Positions 44,772-52,255 of a DNA stretch of 64,000 nt are shown here, in pieces. The first letter of the stretch is position 1; the number at the start of each line of letters is the position of its first letter. The notes under the pieces were generated by a model. That model was given only the letters and a program-made list of their open reading frames with translations. It was not told where the DNA came from and made no database searches. The translations under genes were made by a program, and so were the position numbers. The stretch is taken from the NCBI GenBank assembly GCA_946408595.1, contig CAMJSX010000003.1, positions 32,613 to 96,612 on the forward strand, read 5' to 3'. The stretch is from an uncultured Candidatus Saccharibacteria bacterium (GTDB taxonomy: Bacteria > Patescibacteriota > Saccharimonadia > Saccharimonadales > Saccharimonadaceae).

Positions 44772-45218
44772 ATGGCACCTTACAGCCGGACGAGACAGGA
44801 ACTTATCGACCGTGCGATGCGACTATGGGAAATCCATGCCGAATCGTACAGGACTATGCCGTTACAATACCAATTTTTATTGGCAGAAAAACGGCGCTTG
44901 GGTATCGCACCACTCAACAAAATCAAAAAATGCGTACTGGATGATTACCCAAAGGTCCCATTCTTTGCTATCTGCGACGCAGAAGTCGCTCGAGCAAGGC
45001 TAAATAAGCTCAGCGAATTACAGCTCATCTGCCAAATCAGATGGCTGGAAGACGTTGTAAATTACAACCAAGCCTATCGCACGTTGCGCAATCGTATTAT
45101 TGATTTTACCTACGAGGTAGATCATTATGGCAGTCCGGATTGCCCCTTTGGACTTGATCCAGACTATTCAATGCGTTCAACACATAGGCGAACCAATAAA
45201 CGTCCATTATTAGACTAA
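44772..45218 (+). CDS. Orphan basic protein between rplK and rplA
   Basis: I do not recognise this 148-aa protein. It is soluble, mostly helical, and rich in Arg, Leu and Tyr (RTRQELIDRAMRLWEIHAES, then QLICQIRWLEDVVNYNQAY), with a basic C-terminal tail (RSTHRRTNKRPLLD). ATG 44772 is 9 nt after GGGGG; the ATG 6 nt earlier is too close. It has its own promoter and terminator, so it forms a separate unit inserted in the usually continuous rplK-rplA pair. Confidence 0.65.
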   Translation: MAPYSRTRQELIDRAMRLWEIHAESYRTMPLQYQFLLAEKRRLGIAPLNKIKKCVLDDYPKVPFFAICDAEVARARLNKLSELQLICQIRWLEDVVNYNQAYRTLRNRIIDFTYEVDHYGSPDCPFGLDPDYSMRSTHRRTNKRPLLD

Positions 45219-45226
45219 CCTAACCT

Positions 45227-45248
45227 GGGGCCGCATGGCCCCCTTTTT
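45227..45248 (+). terminator. Terminator of the 44772 gene
   Basis: Stem GGGGCC/GGCCCC with loop GCAT, then T5. Confidence 0.92.
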
Positions 45249-45249
45249 C

Positions 45250-45278
45250 TTGCAATTTAAACAAAAGTTTGATATAAT
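45250..45278 (+). promoter_or_regulatory. Promoter of rplA
   Basis: TTGCAA, 17-bp spacer, TATAAT. Confidence 0.7.
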
Positions 45279-45285
45279 ATAACAA

Positions 45286-45340
45286 TATTATTTAATTTTG
45301 TGGGAGGGTTAAAACCCACTTGCACCACTGAAAGGAAATC
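45286..45340 (+). promoter_or_regulatory. rplA leader with hairpin (possible L1 autoregulatory site)
   Basis: A GTGGG/CCCAC hairpin (45300-45319) lies in the leader, followed by GAAAGGA before the ATG. L1 represses its own mRNA in other bacteria through a hairpin that mimics its rRNA site; whether this hairpin does so is inferred only. Confidence 0.35.
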
Positions 45341-46252
45341 ATGGCAGAAGAAGATGCCAAAAAACTTGAAGCTGTTGAAGCAACTGAAGAAGTTACCGAA
45401 GCAGAACAACCAGAAGTTTATGCTAAATCTGGTAAAAAATCTAAGAAGCACATCGAAGAGGTTAAGGCCGAAGAGGAGCGCCAAGCTCGCAAGGCTGAAA
45501 GAAAAGCTGCAGACGAAGCAGGCGAAAAACCAAAAGGAGCTAAGCCAGTCACTCGTCCTCGTATTGAACGCCGGGGCAAGAAATACCAAGAGGCTGCTAA
45601 ACTAGTTGAAAAAGGCAAGTTCTATACCTTGAAAGATGCTATCGAATTAGCCATCAAGACCAGCCCAGTAAAATTTGATGCCGCTCTTGAAGCACACGTT
45701 CGTCTTGGTGTAGACCCACGCCAGGCAGATCAAAACATCCGCACCACCATCGTTCTTCCAAACGGAAGTGGTAAAACTGTACGCGTAGCTGTATTTGCAC
45801 CACTCGATGTTTGCAAAACCGCTAAGACCGCAGGTGCCGATATTGCTGAAGACGAAGATTTCCTGAAGCAACTCGACAAAGGCGTAATTGATTTTGACGT
45901 TTTTATTTCAACCCCACAATATATGCCAAAACTTGGTAAATATGCCCGTTTACTTGGTCCTAAAGGCTTAATGCCAAATCCAAAGGCCGGCACCGTCACT
46001 ATGGATGTCGAAAAAGCTGTCAAAGAATCCAAGGCTGGTAAAGTTGAATATCGTGTTGATAAGCAATCCATTGTTCATATTGGCCTCGGCAAAGTTTCAT
46101 TTGGCGCCGACAAATTATTGACCAACGCTGAAACCTTCTTTGACTCACTAAAATCACAAAAACCAACCTCACTCAAAGGCACCTACGTAAAGTCAGTATA
46201 TATTACTACTACGATGGGTCCATCAATTGCAGTTGAAAACCTTTACAACTAA
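45341..46252 (+). CDS. rplA: 50S ribosomal protein uL1 with charged N-terminal extension
   Basis: 303 aa, against about 230 normally. Residues 1-73 form an Ala/Glu/Lys-rich extension (EEVKAEEERQARKAERKAAD and similar). The L1 fold follows (about 78-303), with KFDAALEAHVRLGVDPR, GPKGLMPNPKAGTV and the C-terminal TTTMGPSIAVE. L1 forms the mobile stalk at the ribosomal E site. Own promoter, GAAAGGA ribosome site and own terminator. Confidence 0.96.
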   Translation: MAEEDAKKLEAVEATEEVTEAEQPEVYAKSGKKSKKHIEEVKAEEERQARKAERKAADEAGEKPKGAKPVTRPRIERRGKKYQEAAKLVEKGKFYTLKDAIELAIKTSPVKFDAALEAHVRLGVDPRQADQNIRTTIVLPNGSGKTVRVAVFAPLDVCKTAKTAGADIAEDEDFLKQLDKGVIDFDVFISTPQYMPKLGKYARLLGPKGLMPNPKAGTVTMDVEKAVKESKAGKVEYRVDKQSIVHIGLGKVSFGADKLLTNAETFFDSLKSQKPTSLKGTYVKSVYITTTMGPSIAVENLYN

Positions 46253-46257
46253 TTAAT

Positions 46258-46289
46258 AAAAAGACGAGTTTAAAGACTCGTCTTTTTTT
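46258..46289 (+). terminator. Terminator of rplA
   Basis: Stem AAGACGAGT / ACTCGTCTT with a 6-nt loop, then T's. Confidence 0.95.
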
Positions 46290-46293
46290 GTGC

Positions 46294-46299
46294 TATAAT
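46294..46299 (+). promoter_or_regulatory. -10 box of the DUF4203 gene
   Basis: TATAAT after TGC, 6 nt before ATG 46306, immediately behind the rplA terminator. Confidence 0.65.
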
Positions 46300-46305
46300 G
46301 TGGTT

Positions 46306-46875
46306 ATGAATATAAATCTAGATTTAACAAGACTACAAATACCAGAAGTAATACTAATGGCTATAGCTGGGGTTTTACTACTCTTCCTTGGTTATAGAAT
46401 TAAAAAAGTAGGGTTTTTCATCATTTGGTTTTTGATTGGCTTTAACTTAATGAGAATACTAATGCCAGCCATCAATAGCGTCTCGCCAGACGCCATCAAA
46501 ACAGAACTATGGCAAAACTTATTACCAATCGCTGGCGGGCTATTACTCGCTTTGCTTGGTTTCTCAATTGAAAAACTCTGCGTAGGCGGTATGGTATTTG
46601 CCATGATTATAATGCTCACGGCGCAATACTTCGGAACCGACATTCAAACACTGGTCATCGGCGCAATCATAGGTGTAGTACTTGCTGGCCTCGCGGTCAC
46701 TTTAATGAAGCCAACGATTATCGTTGCCACCTCTTTAATGGGTGCCTACACGCTAGCTCTTGCTATCTTCAAGTTCTCAAGTTTAGATTTTCAAACCTAT
46801 TATTTCCCACTTTTGATCGGATTAACCATCCTCGGTTCAGCCGTCCAATTTGCTACCACAAAACGCATCGACTAG
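46306..46875 (+). CDS. DUF4203 (TMEM198-like) membrane protein
   Basis: 189 aa with about six or seven closely packed membrane segments, beginning IPEVILMAIAGVLLLFLGYR. The arrangement of paired helices with glycine-rich turns (IAGGLLLALLGF) resembles DUF4203/TMEM198 proteins, whose bacterial function is unknown. The start is 46306 because of the -10 box 6 nt upstream; the track start at 46288 would be inside the promoter. It interrupts the rplA-rplJ neighbourhood as its own unit. Confidence 0.75.
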   Translation: MNINLDLTRLQIPEVILMAIAGVLLLFLGYRIKKVGFFIIWFLIGFNLMRILMPAINSVSPDAIKTELWQNLLPIAGGLLLALLGFSIEKLCVGGMVFAMIIMLTAQYFGTDIQTLVIGAIIGVVLAGLAVTLMKPTIIVATSLMGAYTLALAIFKFSSLDFQTYYFPLLIGLTILGSAVQFATTKRID

Positions 46876-46904
46876 TTGTATTTTTAAAACTAGTGTGATA
46901 TAAT
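46876..46904 (+). promoter_or_regulatory. Promoter of rplJ-rplL
   Basis: TTGTAT, 17-bp spacer, TATAAT. Confidence 0.7.
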
Positions 46905-46910
46905 ATTTGA

Positions 46911-47035
46911 AGTTACCAAAGACAGTGGCGAGGTTTCACCTTTAATAATGCCACCGAGGAAATTCTTGTGATTTATTTGGTGACGCTATTTAACAATTAG
47001 CTAACTAAATTATTAATTAACCAAAGGAACTTTTT
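46911..47035 (+). promoter_or_regulatory. Ribosomal protein L10 leader
   Basis: The leader contains ACCAAAGACAGTGGC and GCCACCGAGG (about 46914-46960), which pair through GTGGC/GCCAC and show the CCAAAGAC and CGAGG elements of the known L10-L12 autoregulatory leader. The L10(L12)4 complex probably binds here to repress rplJ-rplL. Confidence 0.8.
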
Positions 47036-47536
47036 ATGGCAATTTCAAAGGATAAAAAGCAGACATTGGTTGCTGATCTTACGGAACTTCTTTCTGATTC
47101 CAAAATGGTGGTTTATGCCAAATATCAAGGCCTCACCGTAGCAGAACTCCAAGAGCTCCGCAAACTTGCTAGAGAAGCTAACGTGAAAATCAAGGTGGTA
47201 AAGAACCGTCTTGTAAGAGTTGCGATGAAAGAAATCGCTGCCTACAAAGACACCGATACTACCAACCTCACTGGCCAACTTCTCTACGCACTTGGCACTG
47301 ACGAAGATTTCGACGCCGCGAAAGTTTTAACAAAATTTGCTAAAACCCACGACCAAATGGAACTCGTTGGTGGCTTCAATGGCGAAGGTGCTACACTTTC
47401 GACTGAAGAAGTTAAAACTCTCGGCTCTCTCCCAACCAAGAACGAACTTATCGCTCAAGTTGTCGACACTTTGTTGTCTGGCATCAATGGCGTCGTTTCT
47501 GGGCTTGAGAAGCACGCAGAAGAAGCAACCAAATAA
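47036..47536 (+). CDS. rplJ: 50S ribosomal protein uL10
   Basis: 166 aa; anchors L7/L12 dimers to the ribosomal stalk. Typical start MAISKDKKQTLVADLTELL, then VYAKYQGLTVAELQELRK, KVVKNRLVRVAM and a C-terminal helix for L7/L12 binding (ELIAQVVDTLLSGINGVV). Co-transcribed with rplL behind an L10 leader. Confidence 0.97.
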   Translation: MAISKDKKQTLVADLTELLSDSKMVVYAKYQGLTVAELQELRKLAREANVKIKVVKNRLVRVAMKEIAAYKDTDTTNLTGQLLYALGTDEDFDAAKVLTKFAKTHDQMELVGGFNGEGATLSTEEVKTLGSLPTKNELIAQVVDTLLSGINGVVSGLEKHAEEATK

Positions 47537-47557
47537 TATTATTTGAAAGGATAAATT

Positions 47558-47932
47558 ATGGCAACTGATATTAAAAAGTTAGCTGAAGAGCTCGTCAAAT
47601 TGACCGTGCTTGAAGTTAACGAACTTAAAACTGTCCTTAAGGACGAATATGGCATTGAGCCAGTGGCAGCTGTTGCTGTCGCCGCAGCTGGCGCTGAAGG
47701 CGCTGCTGCTGATGAAGGCAAATCTGAATACGATGTAGTCTTGAAAGACGCTGGTGCTCAGAAGATCGCCGTCATCAAAGCTGTTAAGGAAGCTACCGGA
47801 CTTGGTCTTGGCGAAGCTAAGGCTATCGTCGATGGTGCTCCTGCAACCGTGAAAGAAAAAGTCGCTAAAGCTGATGCTGAAGCGATGAAGAAAGCCCTCG
47901 AAGAGGCTGGTGCGACCGTCGAACTCGCCTAA
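47558..47932 (+). CDS. rplL: 50S ribosomal protein bL12 (L7/L12)
   Basis: 124 aa. The N-terminal dimerisation part and Ala/Gly hinge ([13 protein letters not shown]) precede the factor-binding domain ([20 protein letters not shown], then [14 protein letters not shown]). It recruits translation GTPases. AAAGGA precedes the ATG; a terminator follows. Confidence 0.98.
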   Translation: MATDIKKLAEELVKLTVLEVNELKTVLKDEYGIEPVAAVAVAAAGAEGAAADEGKSEYDVVLKDAGAQKIAVIKAVKEATGLGLGEAKAIVDGAPATVKEKVAKADAEAMKKALEEAGATVELA

Positions 47933-47955
47933 ATCTTCAAAAGTTAGCTAATTAC

Positions 47956-47981
47956 AAAAATCACCCCTCGGGTGATTTTTT
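47956..47981 (+). terminator. Terminator of rplJ-rplL
   Basis: Stem AAAAATCACCC / GGGTGATTTTT with a 3-nt loop. It ends 5 bp before the -10 box of the next gene. Confidence 0.93.
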
Positions 47982-47985
47982 GTTA

Positions 47986-47991
47986 TATAAT
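47986..47991 (+). promoter_or_regulatory. -10 box of the sufS-like gene
   Basis: TATAAT, 7 nt before ATG 47999. Confidence 0.6.
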
Positions 47992-47998
47992 ATATTAC

Positions 47999-49162
47999 AT
48001 GAATGATTTTGATTATTTAGGCGAGGGGGAAGTATATCTTGATGCGGCATGTCAAAGTTTAAGACCGCGTCCAGTGATTGACGCCATTAATGATTACTAT
48101 ACCAAACACAACTCTTGTGGTGAACGTGTCAAATACAAATGGGGCCGCATTACCGACGAAAAAGTCGACGCCACCCGCGAAAAGGTTCTGAAATATTTGA
48201 GACTAAAAGGCAAAAAATATACTGTTTCATTTACCTTAAACACCACTTACGGGATTAATTTGATTCTAAACCAAATCGACACTTCAAAATTCAAAAAGAT
48301 TATGACCAGCGAGATTGAACATAACTCTCCATTTCTTGGTTCCATGGCGTTTTCCGAGAGAACCAATTTGCCACGCGAAGTCATGAAACGAAATGAAGAC
48401 GGTTCAATTCTAATTAATGATTACGATTTTGAAAAAGCTATCGTGGTGGTAAACTGTGCTTCCAATTTCGACGGCAGAAAACTAACGAATATTGAAGCAT
48501 TAAACAAAGCCGTCCATAAAGCCGGCGGGATACTAATCATTGATGCCGCCCAAGCCATGGCACATTCAGTTGATATCATCCGTGGCGTAGAAGTCGACGC
48601 GATTTGTTTCTCGGCTCATAAACTGTACGCACCGTCACTCGGCGTCATTGTTTGGCGTGACGAACTCGACAAAGTTCTATTACCATATTGGCTAGGCGGT
48701 GGCATGGTTGACGACGTCAAAAAGGATTCATACACCCTGTCAGCAGCTAATAAAGAACATCGTTTCACCAGATTCGAATCCGGCCTTCAAGCCTGGGGTG
48801 AAATTGTTGGTCTCGGCGCCGCATTAGACTGGCTAGAACATCTCTCCAAAAAAGATTGGGCTATGCTTCAAGAAAACACCAGAGAATTATATGACTTCTT
48901 AAAAAGCTCACCTAAAGTTCATTTGGTGAACAACGAGCCCAACCCAACCATGTCGTTCTATGTTGAGGGAATTGATTCGCATCTTCTCGGCGAAGCCCTT
49001 TCTCGCGAGAATATCATGGCCCGCACTGGATATTTCTGCGTACACTATTACCTTGATCACGTGCTTCATCTCCCACCTCTCATCCGTTTTTCTCTTGGAT
49101 TGCATACTCGTCACGAAGACATTGAAAAGATCAAACAAGTTCTAGGAAAAATCATAAACTAA
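47999..49162 (+). CDS. sufS: Cysteine desulfurase (SufS/class II type)
   Basis: PLP-dependent class V aminotransferase fold, 387 aa. The PLP lysine is Lys208 (CFSAHKLYAPSLG) and the active cysteine is Cys347 in MARTGYFCVH, the short class II (SufS-like) loop position. It is stand-alone: no sufBCD or sufU is nearby, and iscU sits with the other desulfurase at 11.6 kb. It may supply sulfur for tRNA thiolation or act on selenocysteine; this is uncertain. The start is fixed by the -10 box 7 nt upstream and removes nine hydrophobic residues of the longer frame. Confidence 0.85.
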   Translation: MNDFDYLGEGEVYLDAACQSLRPRPVIDAINDYYTKHNSCGERVKYKWGRITDEKVDATREKVLKYLRLKGKKYTVSFTLNTTYGINLILNQIDTSKFKKIMTSEIEHNSPFLGSMAFSERTNLPREVMKRNEDGSILINDYDFEKAIVVVNCASNFDGRKLTNIEALNKAVHKAGGILIIDAAQAMAHSVDIIRGVEVDAICFSAHKLYAPSLGVIVWRDELDKVLLPYWLGGGMVDDVKKDSYTLSAANKEHRFTRFESGLQAWGEIVGLGAALDWLEHLSKKDWAMLQENTRELYDFLKSSPKVHLVNNEPNPTMSFYVEGIDSHLLGEALSRENIMARTGYFCVHYYLDHVLHLPPLIRFSLGLHTRHEDIEKIKQVLGKIIN

Positions 49163-49174
49163 AGCTTTTAGTGT

Positions 49175-49180
49175 TATAAT
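49175..49180 (+). promoter_or_regulatory. -10 box of the 49190 gene
   Basis: TATAAT ending 9 nt before the ATG. Confidence 0.5.
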
Positions 49181-49189
49181 AATCATATT

Positions 49190-50242
49190 ATGGTGTGTAT
49201 AGCTGCATTTATTATTTTGGCGGTAATTGGAGTATTTGTTGCCGCAATTTCAATCTTCAAACCCAAAATCGGCAAAGCATATTTGAAGGCTCTCAAAAAA
49301 GCCTGGGGTTGTCTTTGGAAAAAAGTCCGTCTCCAAAAATGCGAAACCGGTTTTAAAGATGACGTCAAAAATACTTTACTCAGCCGAGTAATCATCAAAC
49401 ACCCAAAATGGGTCAAACCATTATCCATAATTATTGAAATTATTTCAGTATTAATTGTCATTATCGCTATTTGGGCAATTCTCACCGCCATTAAGTCACT
49501 ACTCGCCTTGTGGGTGCTTGGCTCTTGTAACGTAACACAGCCTTCGGCCTGTTCCATGGGTGCAGAAATGTGCGGTATTGACGAAGAGGAACCTTCGAAT
49601 ATCTTCGAAGCTACCGGCCGTTGGTTCACCGAATGGGGCGAAATCTTCGAAGCAATTCCAGATAAGTTCAAGACCTATAACCCTGAAGATTACAGCTTTA
49701 ATTACGTAACAACGACTGAGCAAAGCTTAGAAAAACCAATTGCAGTAGACATTTTTGATCCTGGCTGTTCAGTATGTATGTTCTCGTATCGCAACCAAAA
49801 AGAAGCCGGATTTTTTGACAATTATAATGTACGTTTAGTTCCATTTGCCATTCAAGGTGCAGACAACACGTATAAATTTAAGAATTCCGAAATTGTAGTT
49901 CGCTACATGTTTGCAGCCGAGCAAATTGAACCAGGACTAGCACTCACAATTATCGACCACATCTTCACGGAAAAGGATGAGGATGGAGCATCATACCAAA
50001 CTTTAATCAACGACTATTACTCAAAAGATGAAACAATTAAACTAATTGAAAAATGGCTAAAAGAAGCTGGGCTTAAGAAAGAAAAAATAACAGAAATTAG
50101 ACAAATCGTCGACGACACAGAAACTACTGCCAAAATGGAACAGAATCGAGACATCATAGAAAACCAGCTCAAAGCCAAAGGCATCCCGACGATCATACTT
50201 GATGGCAAAAAGCACACAGGACTCTGGAAAGCAGCCGAATAA
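49190..50242 (+). CDS. Membrane-anchored thioredoxin-like (DsbA/thioredoxin fold) protein
   Basis: 350 aa. Two membrane segments (about 3-22 and 78-112) enclose a basic loop, so the C-terminal domain lies outside the cell. That domain carries a CxxC (DPGCSVC, Cys193 and Cys196) and the cis-proline block GIPTIILDGK near the C terminus. This suits disulfide exchange in exported proteins, and the cysteine-rich FISUMP and CAP proteins here are possible substrates. Additional cysteines (GSCNVTQPSACSMGAEMC) follow the second helix. No DsbB or VKOR partner is visible in the window. Confidence 0.8.
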   Translation: MVCIAAFIILAVIGVFVAAISIFKPKIGKAYLKALKKAWGCLWKKVRLQKCETGFKDDVKNTLLSRVIIKHPKWVKPLSIIIEIISVLIVIIAIWAILTAIKSLLALWVLGSCNVTQPSACSMGAEMCGIDEEEPSNIFEATGRWFTEWGEIFEAIPDKFKTYNPEDYSFNYVTTTEQSLEKPIAVDIFDPGCSVCMFSYRNQKEAGFFDNYNVRLVPFAIQGADNTYKFKNSEIVVRYMFAAEQIEPGLALTIIDHIFTEKDEDGASYQTLINDYYSKDETIKLIEKWLKEAGLKKEKITEIRQIVDDTETTAKMEQNRDIIENQLKAKGIPTIILDGKKHTGLWKAAE

Positions 50243-50320
50243 GCTTATTCTTATTGTATTTTTTACAACAATTTTTTAACTACCGAAGTTTTTGTGGTGG
50301 AAAACTTTTTCATAAAAACC

Positions 50321-50352
50321 TTGACTTTGGGTCGGGGAGGGTATAATATAAT
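50321..50352 (+). promoter_or_regulatory. Promoter region of the 50385-dnaX-dnaB operon
   Basis: TTGACT (50321-50326) and two overlapping TATAAT boxes (50342-50352). Spacing is 15 bp to the first and 20 bp to the second, and the spacer is unusually G-rich, so the exact use is unclear. Confidence 0.5.
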
Positions 50353-50384
50353 ATTAATACTATGTTTAGACAGGATGCGAGGTG

Positions 50385-50903
50385 ATGTCTGAAATATCGG
50401 AAAAACAAATAAAAAGATTACGAAGTCTCTTAAGTGAAGCTGAGACGAATTTGTCGGCAGCTAAGGAACTTTTAATTTCCATTATTGGAGATGGTGATGC
50501 AATTACTGCACCACGCGAGACAATCGTATCGGGTCCAGAAGGAAAAGTTATCGAAGGCATTTTTGATGGCCAAATCATGATCGGCCCAGACGGCAAGAAC
50601 TATCCAGTCCCAGCCAACTATGCTTCAAAGTCAAAATTAGTTGAAGGCGATATTATGAAGCTCACCATCACAGAAGATGGTAAATTCCTTTACAAGCAAA
50701 TCGGTCCAGTTGAAAGAAAGACTGTGATTGGCACTCTGCTTCATCATGATGACAAATACTACGTTGAAGTTGCCGGCAAAGAATATCAAATATTGTATGC
50801 TTCAGTGACTTATTTCCATCTCCGCGATGGCGCGCAAGTTTCCGTAACGATTCCAGCAAATAACGATGACGCGACCTGGGCAGCCGTAGAAGCTGCACTC
50901 TAA
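50385..50903 (+). CDS. Conserved-looking protein of unknown function upstream of dnaX
   Basis: 172 aa, not recognised. A helical N terminus (EKQIKRLRSLLSEAETNLSA) precedes small beta-rich repeats (GPEGKVIEGIFDGQIMIGP and GKEYQILYASVTYFHLRDG) that look like an OB- or barrel-type fold. It is soluble and acidic. The start is ATG 50385 with AGGA 9 nt upstream rather than the adjoining GTG. Its stop overlaps the dnaX ATG by 1 nt, so a role near replication is plausible. Confidence 0.65.
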   Translation: MSEISEKQIKRLRSLLSEAETNLSAAKELLISIIGDGDAITAPRETIVSGPEGKVIEGIFDGQIMIGPDGKNYPVPANYASKSKLVEGDIMKLTITEDGKFLYKQIGPVERKTVIGTLLHHDDKYYVEVAGKEYQILYASVTYFHLRDGAQVSVTIPANNDDATWAAVEAAL

Positions 50904-52255
50904 TGAAGTCTTTATATCGACGATATCGCCCCATGACGCTACGTGAGGTGGTTGGTCAGCCCCAAGTCACAGAACCATTGGCTAAGTCTATAGAACAGGA
51001 AAAAATCAACCACGCCTATCTTTTCATTGGACCACGCGGTACCGGCAAGACTTCTGTAGCTAGAATTTTTGCCCACGAAATCAACGGCTTTAAGTACGAA
51101 CTAGAAGATGATTACGTAGACATTATTGAAATCGATGGTGCCAGCAACCGCGGCATTGACAATATCAGGGAACTTCGCGAAAAAGCCGCCATTGCCCCAA
51201 CTTCCGGCAAATATAAAGTATATATTATTGACGAAGTCCACATGTTGACTAAAGAGGCATTTAACGCCTTACTTAAAACTTTGGAAGAGCCACCAAAACA
51301 CGTCATTTTCATCATGGCCACCACTGATGCCTACAAAGTACCAGTCACCATTACTTCCCGTGCTCAAACCTACACTTTTAAACTAGCCGATACTAAGATG
51401 ATGCTTGACTATCTAAAATCGGTCAGCAAAAAAGAAAAATTCAAGATTGAAGATGCCGCACTTGAAATCATTGCTAAACTCGGCGGCGGTTCTTTCCGTG
51501 ATTCGTTGTCACTTCTAGATCAAATTTCCACGTTATCAAATGAAAAAATCACCAAGGAAATGGTGATTTCAGCAATGGGCCTACCAGAAGACGAAAAAAT
51601 CAAAGAGCTACTCGAAGATTATGCGTCTGGTGATATAAATAAGATTACAGATGACTTAAAAGAACTTTTAAATACCGGCGTCAAAGCCGAAACCATAGTC
51701 GAAGAACTTATCGCATTTATAATTGAGCACCCAAAGGCCGAATTCATCCCGCTACTTTCCAAATTATCTGAGATAAAAGCGCCCTTTGCTGAGGCTAAAC
51801 TTTTGGTGGCATTAACACTGTCTCAGTCAACGAAAAAATTGGAGCATGTTTTTCGGGGGCTTCCGGAGGTCACGACCGAGGATGAGGGCGCGAGCCCCGT
51901 AACGACGGGCGCGAGCGACCCGTCCCCCGAGAAATCGTGCTCCAATTTTCCATTCGACTGGAACAAATTTGTCAAGACGGTAAAAGAAATGAATGATGCA
52001 GTAGCAGCGCAATTAAAATCCGTTGAATATCAAGCAAATAATGATACATTAGATATCTACCCAGCCAAGCGTGTCGTCAAACTTATTTTAGATAAAATCA
52101 ATAATAAGAAGATTCTGATTGATGCGGCAAACGGCATGAAAGTGATTATCCACAATGTGGAAGAAAGACCAGAAAAGAAGGACACATTAATTTCCAAAAT
52201 ATCTGATATAATGGGAGGAGAGGTACAAAATGACGGAGGAGGTAACCCATTCTAA
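50903..52255 (+). CDS. dnaX: DNA polymerase III clamp-loader subunit gamma/tau
   Basis: 450 aa. The AAA+ ATPase has Walker A GPRGTGKTS, Walker B IIDEVHM, sensor 1 MATTDAYK, the SRAQ arginine-finger motif and sensor 2 GGSFRDSLSLLDQ. The zinc-binding cysteine module normally found between Walker A and B is missing; EINGFKYELEDDYVDIIEID takes its place. The lid and collar (about 210-310) are followed by a short tau-like part. Residues about 311-349 are encoded by a GC-rich inverted repeat that looks inserted. It overlaps dnaB by 26 nt. Confidence 0.95.
   Translation: MKSLYRRYRPMTLREVVGQPQVTEPLAKSIEQEKINHAYLFIGPRGTGKTSVARIFAHEINGFKYELEDDYVDIIEIDGASNRGIDNIRELREKAAIAPTSGKYKVYIIDEVHMLTKEAFNALLKTLEEPPKHVIFIMATTDAYKVPVTITSRAQTYTFKLADTKMMLDYLKSVSKKEKFKIEDAALEIIAKLGGGSFRDSLSLLDQISTLSNEKITKEMVISAMGLPEDEKIKELLEDYASGDINKITDDLKELLNTGVKAETIVEELIAFIIEHPKAEFIPLLSKLSEIKAPFAEAKLLVALTLSQSTKKLEHVFRGLPEVTTEDEGASPVTTGASDPSPEKSCSNFPFDWNKFVKTVKEMNDAVAAQLKSVEYQANNDTLDIYPAKRVVKLILDKINNKKILIDAANGMKVIIHNVEERPEKKDTLISKISDIMGGEVQNDGGGNPF
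51835..51949 (+). repeat. GC-rich palindromic element inserted in frame in dnaX
   Basis: Perfect 12-bp terminal arms AAAATTGGAGCA (51835-51846) and TGCTCCAATTTT (51938-51949) continue inward through a mostly paired stretch ending in CGGGGG/CCCCCG, giving a stem of over 20 bp with one bulge, one mismatch and two G-T pairs. The interior holds GGGC-GCGA-GCCC and ACGGG/CCCGT hairpins and is far richer in GC than the rest of the gene. The dnaX frame stays open through it. Confidence 0.8.
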
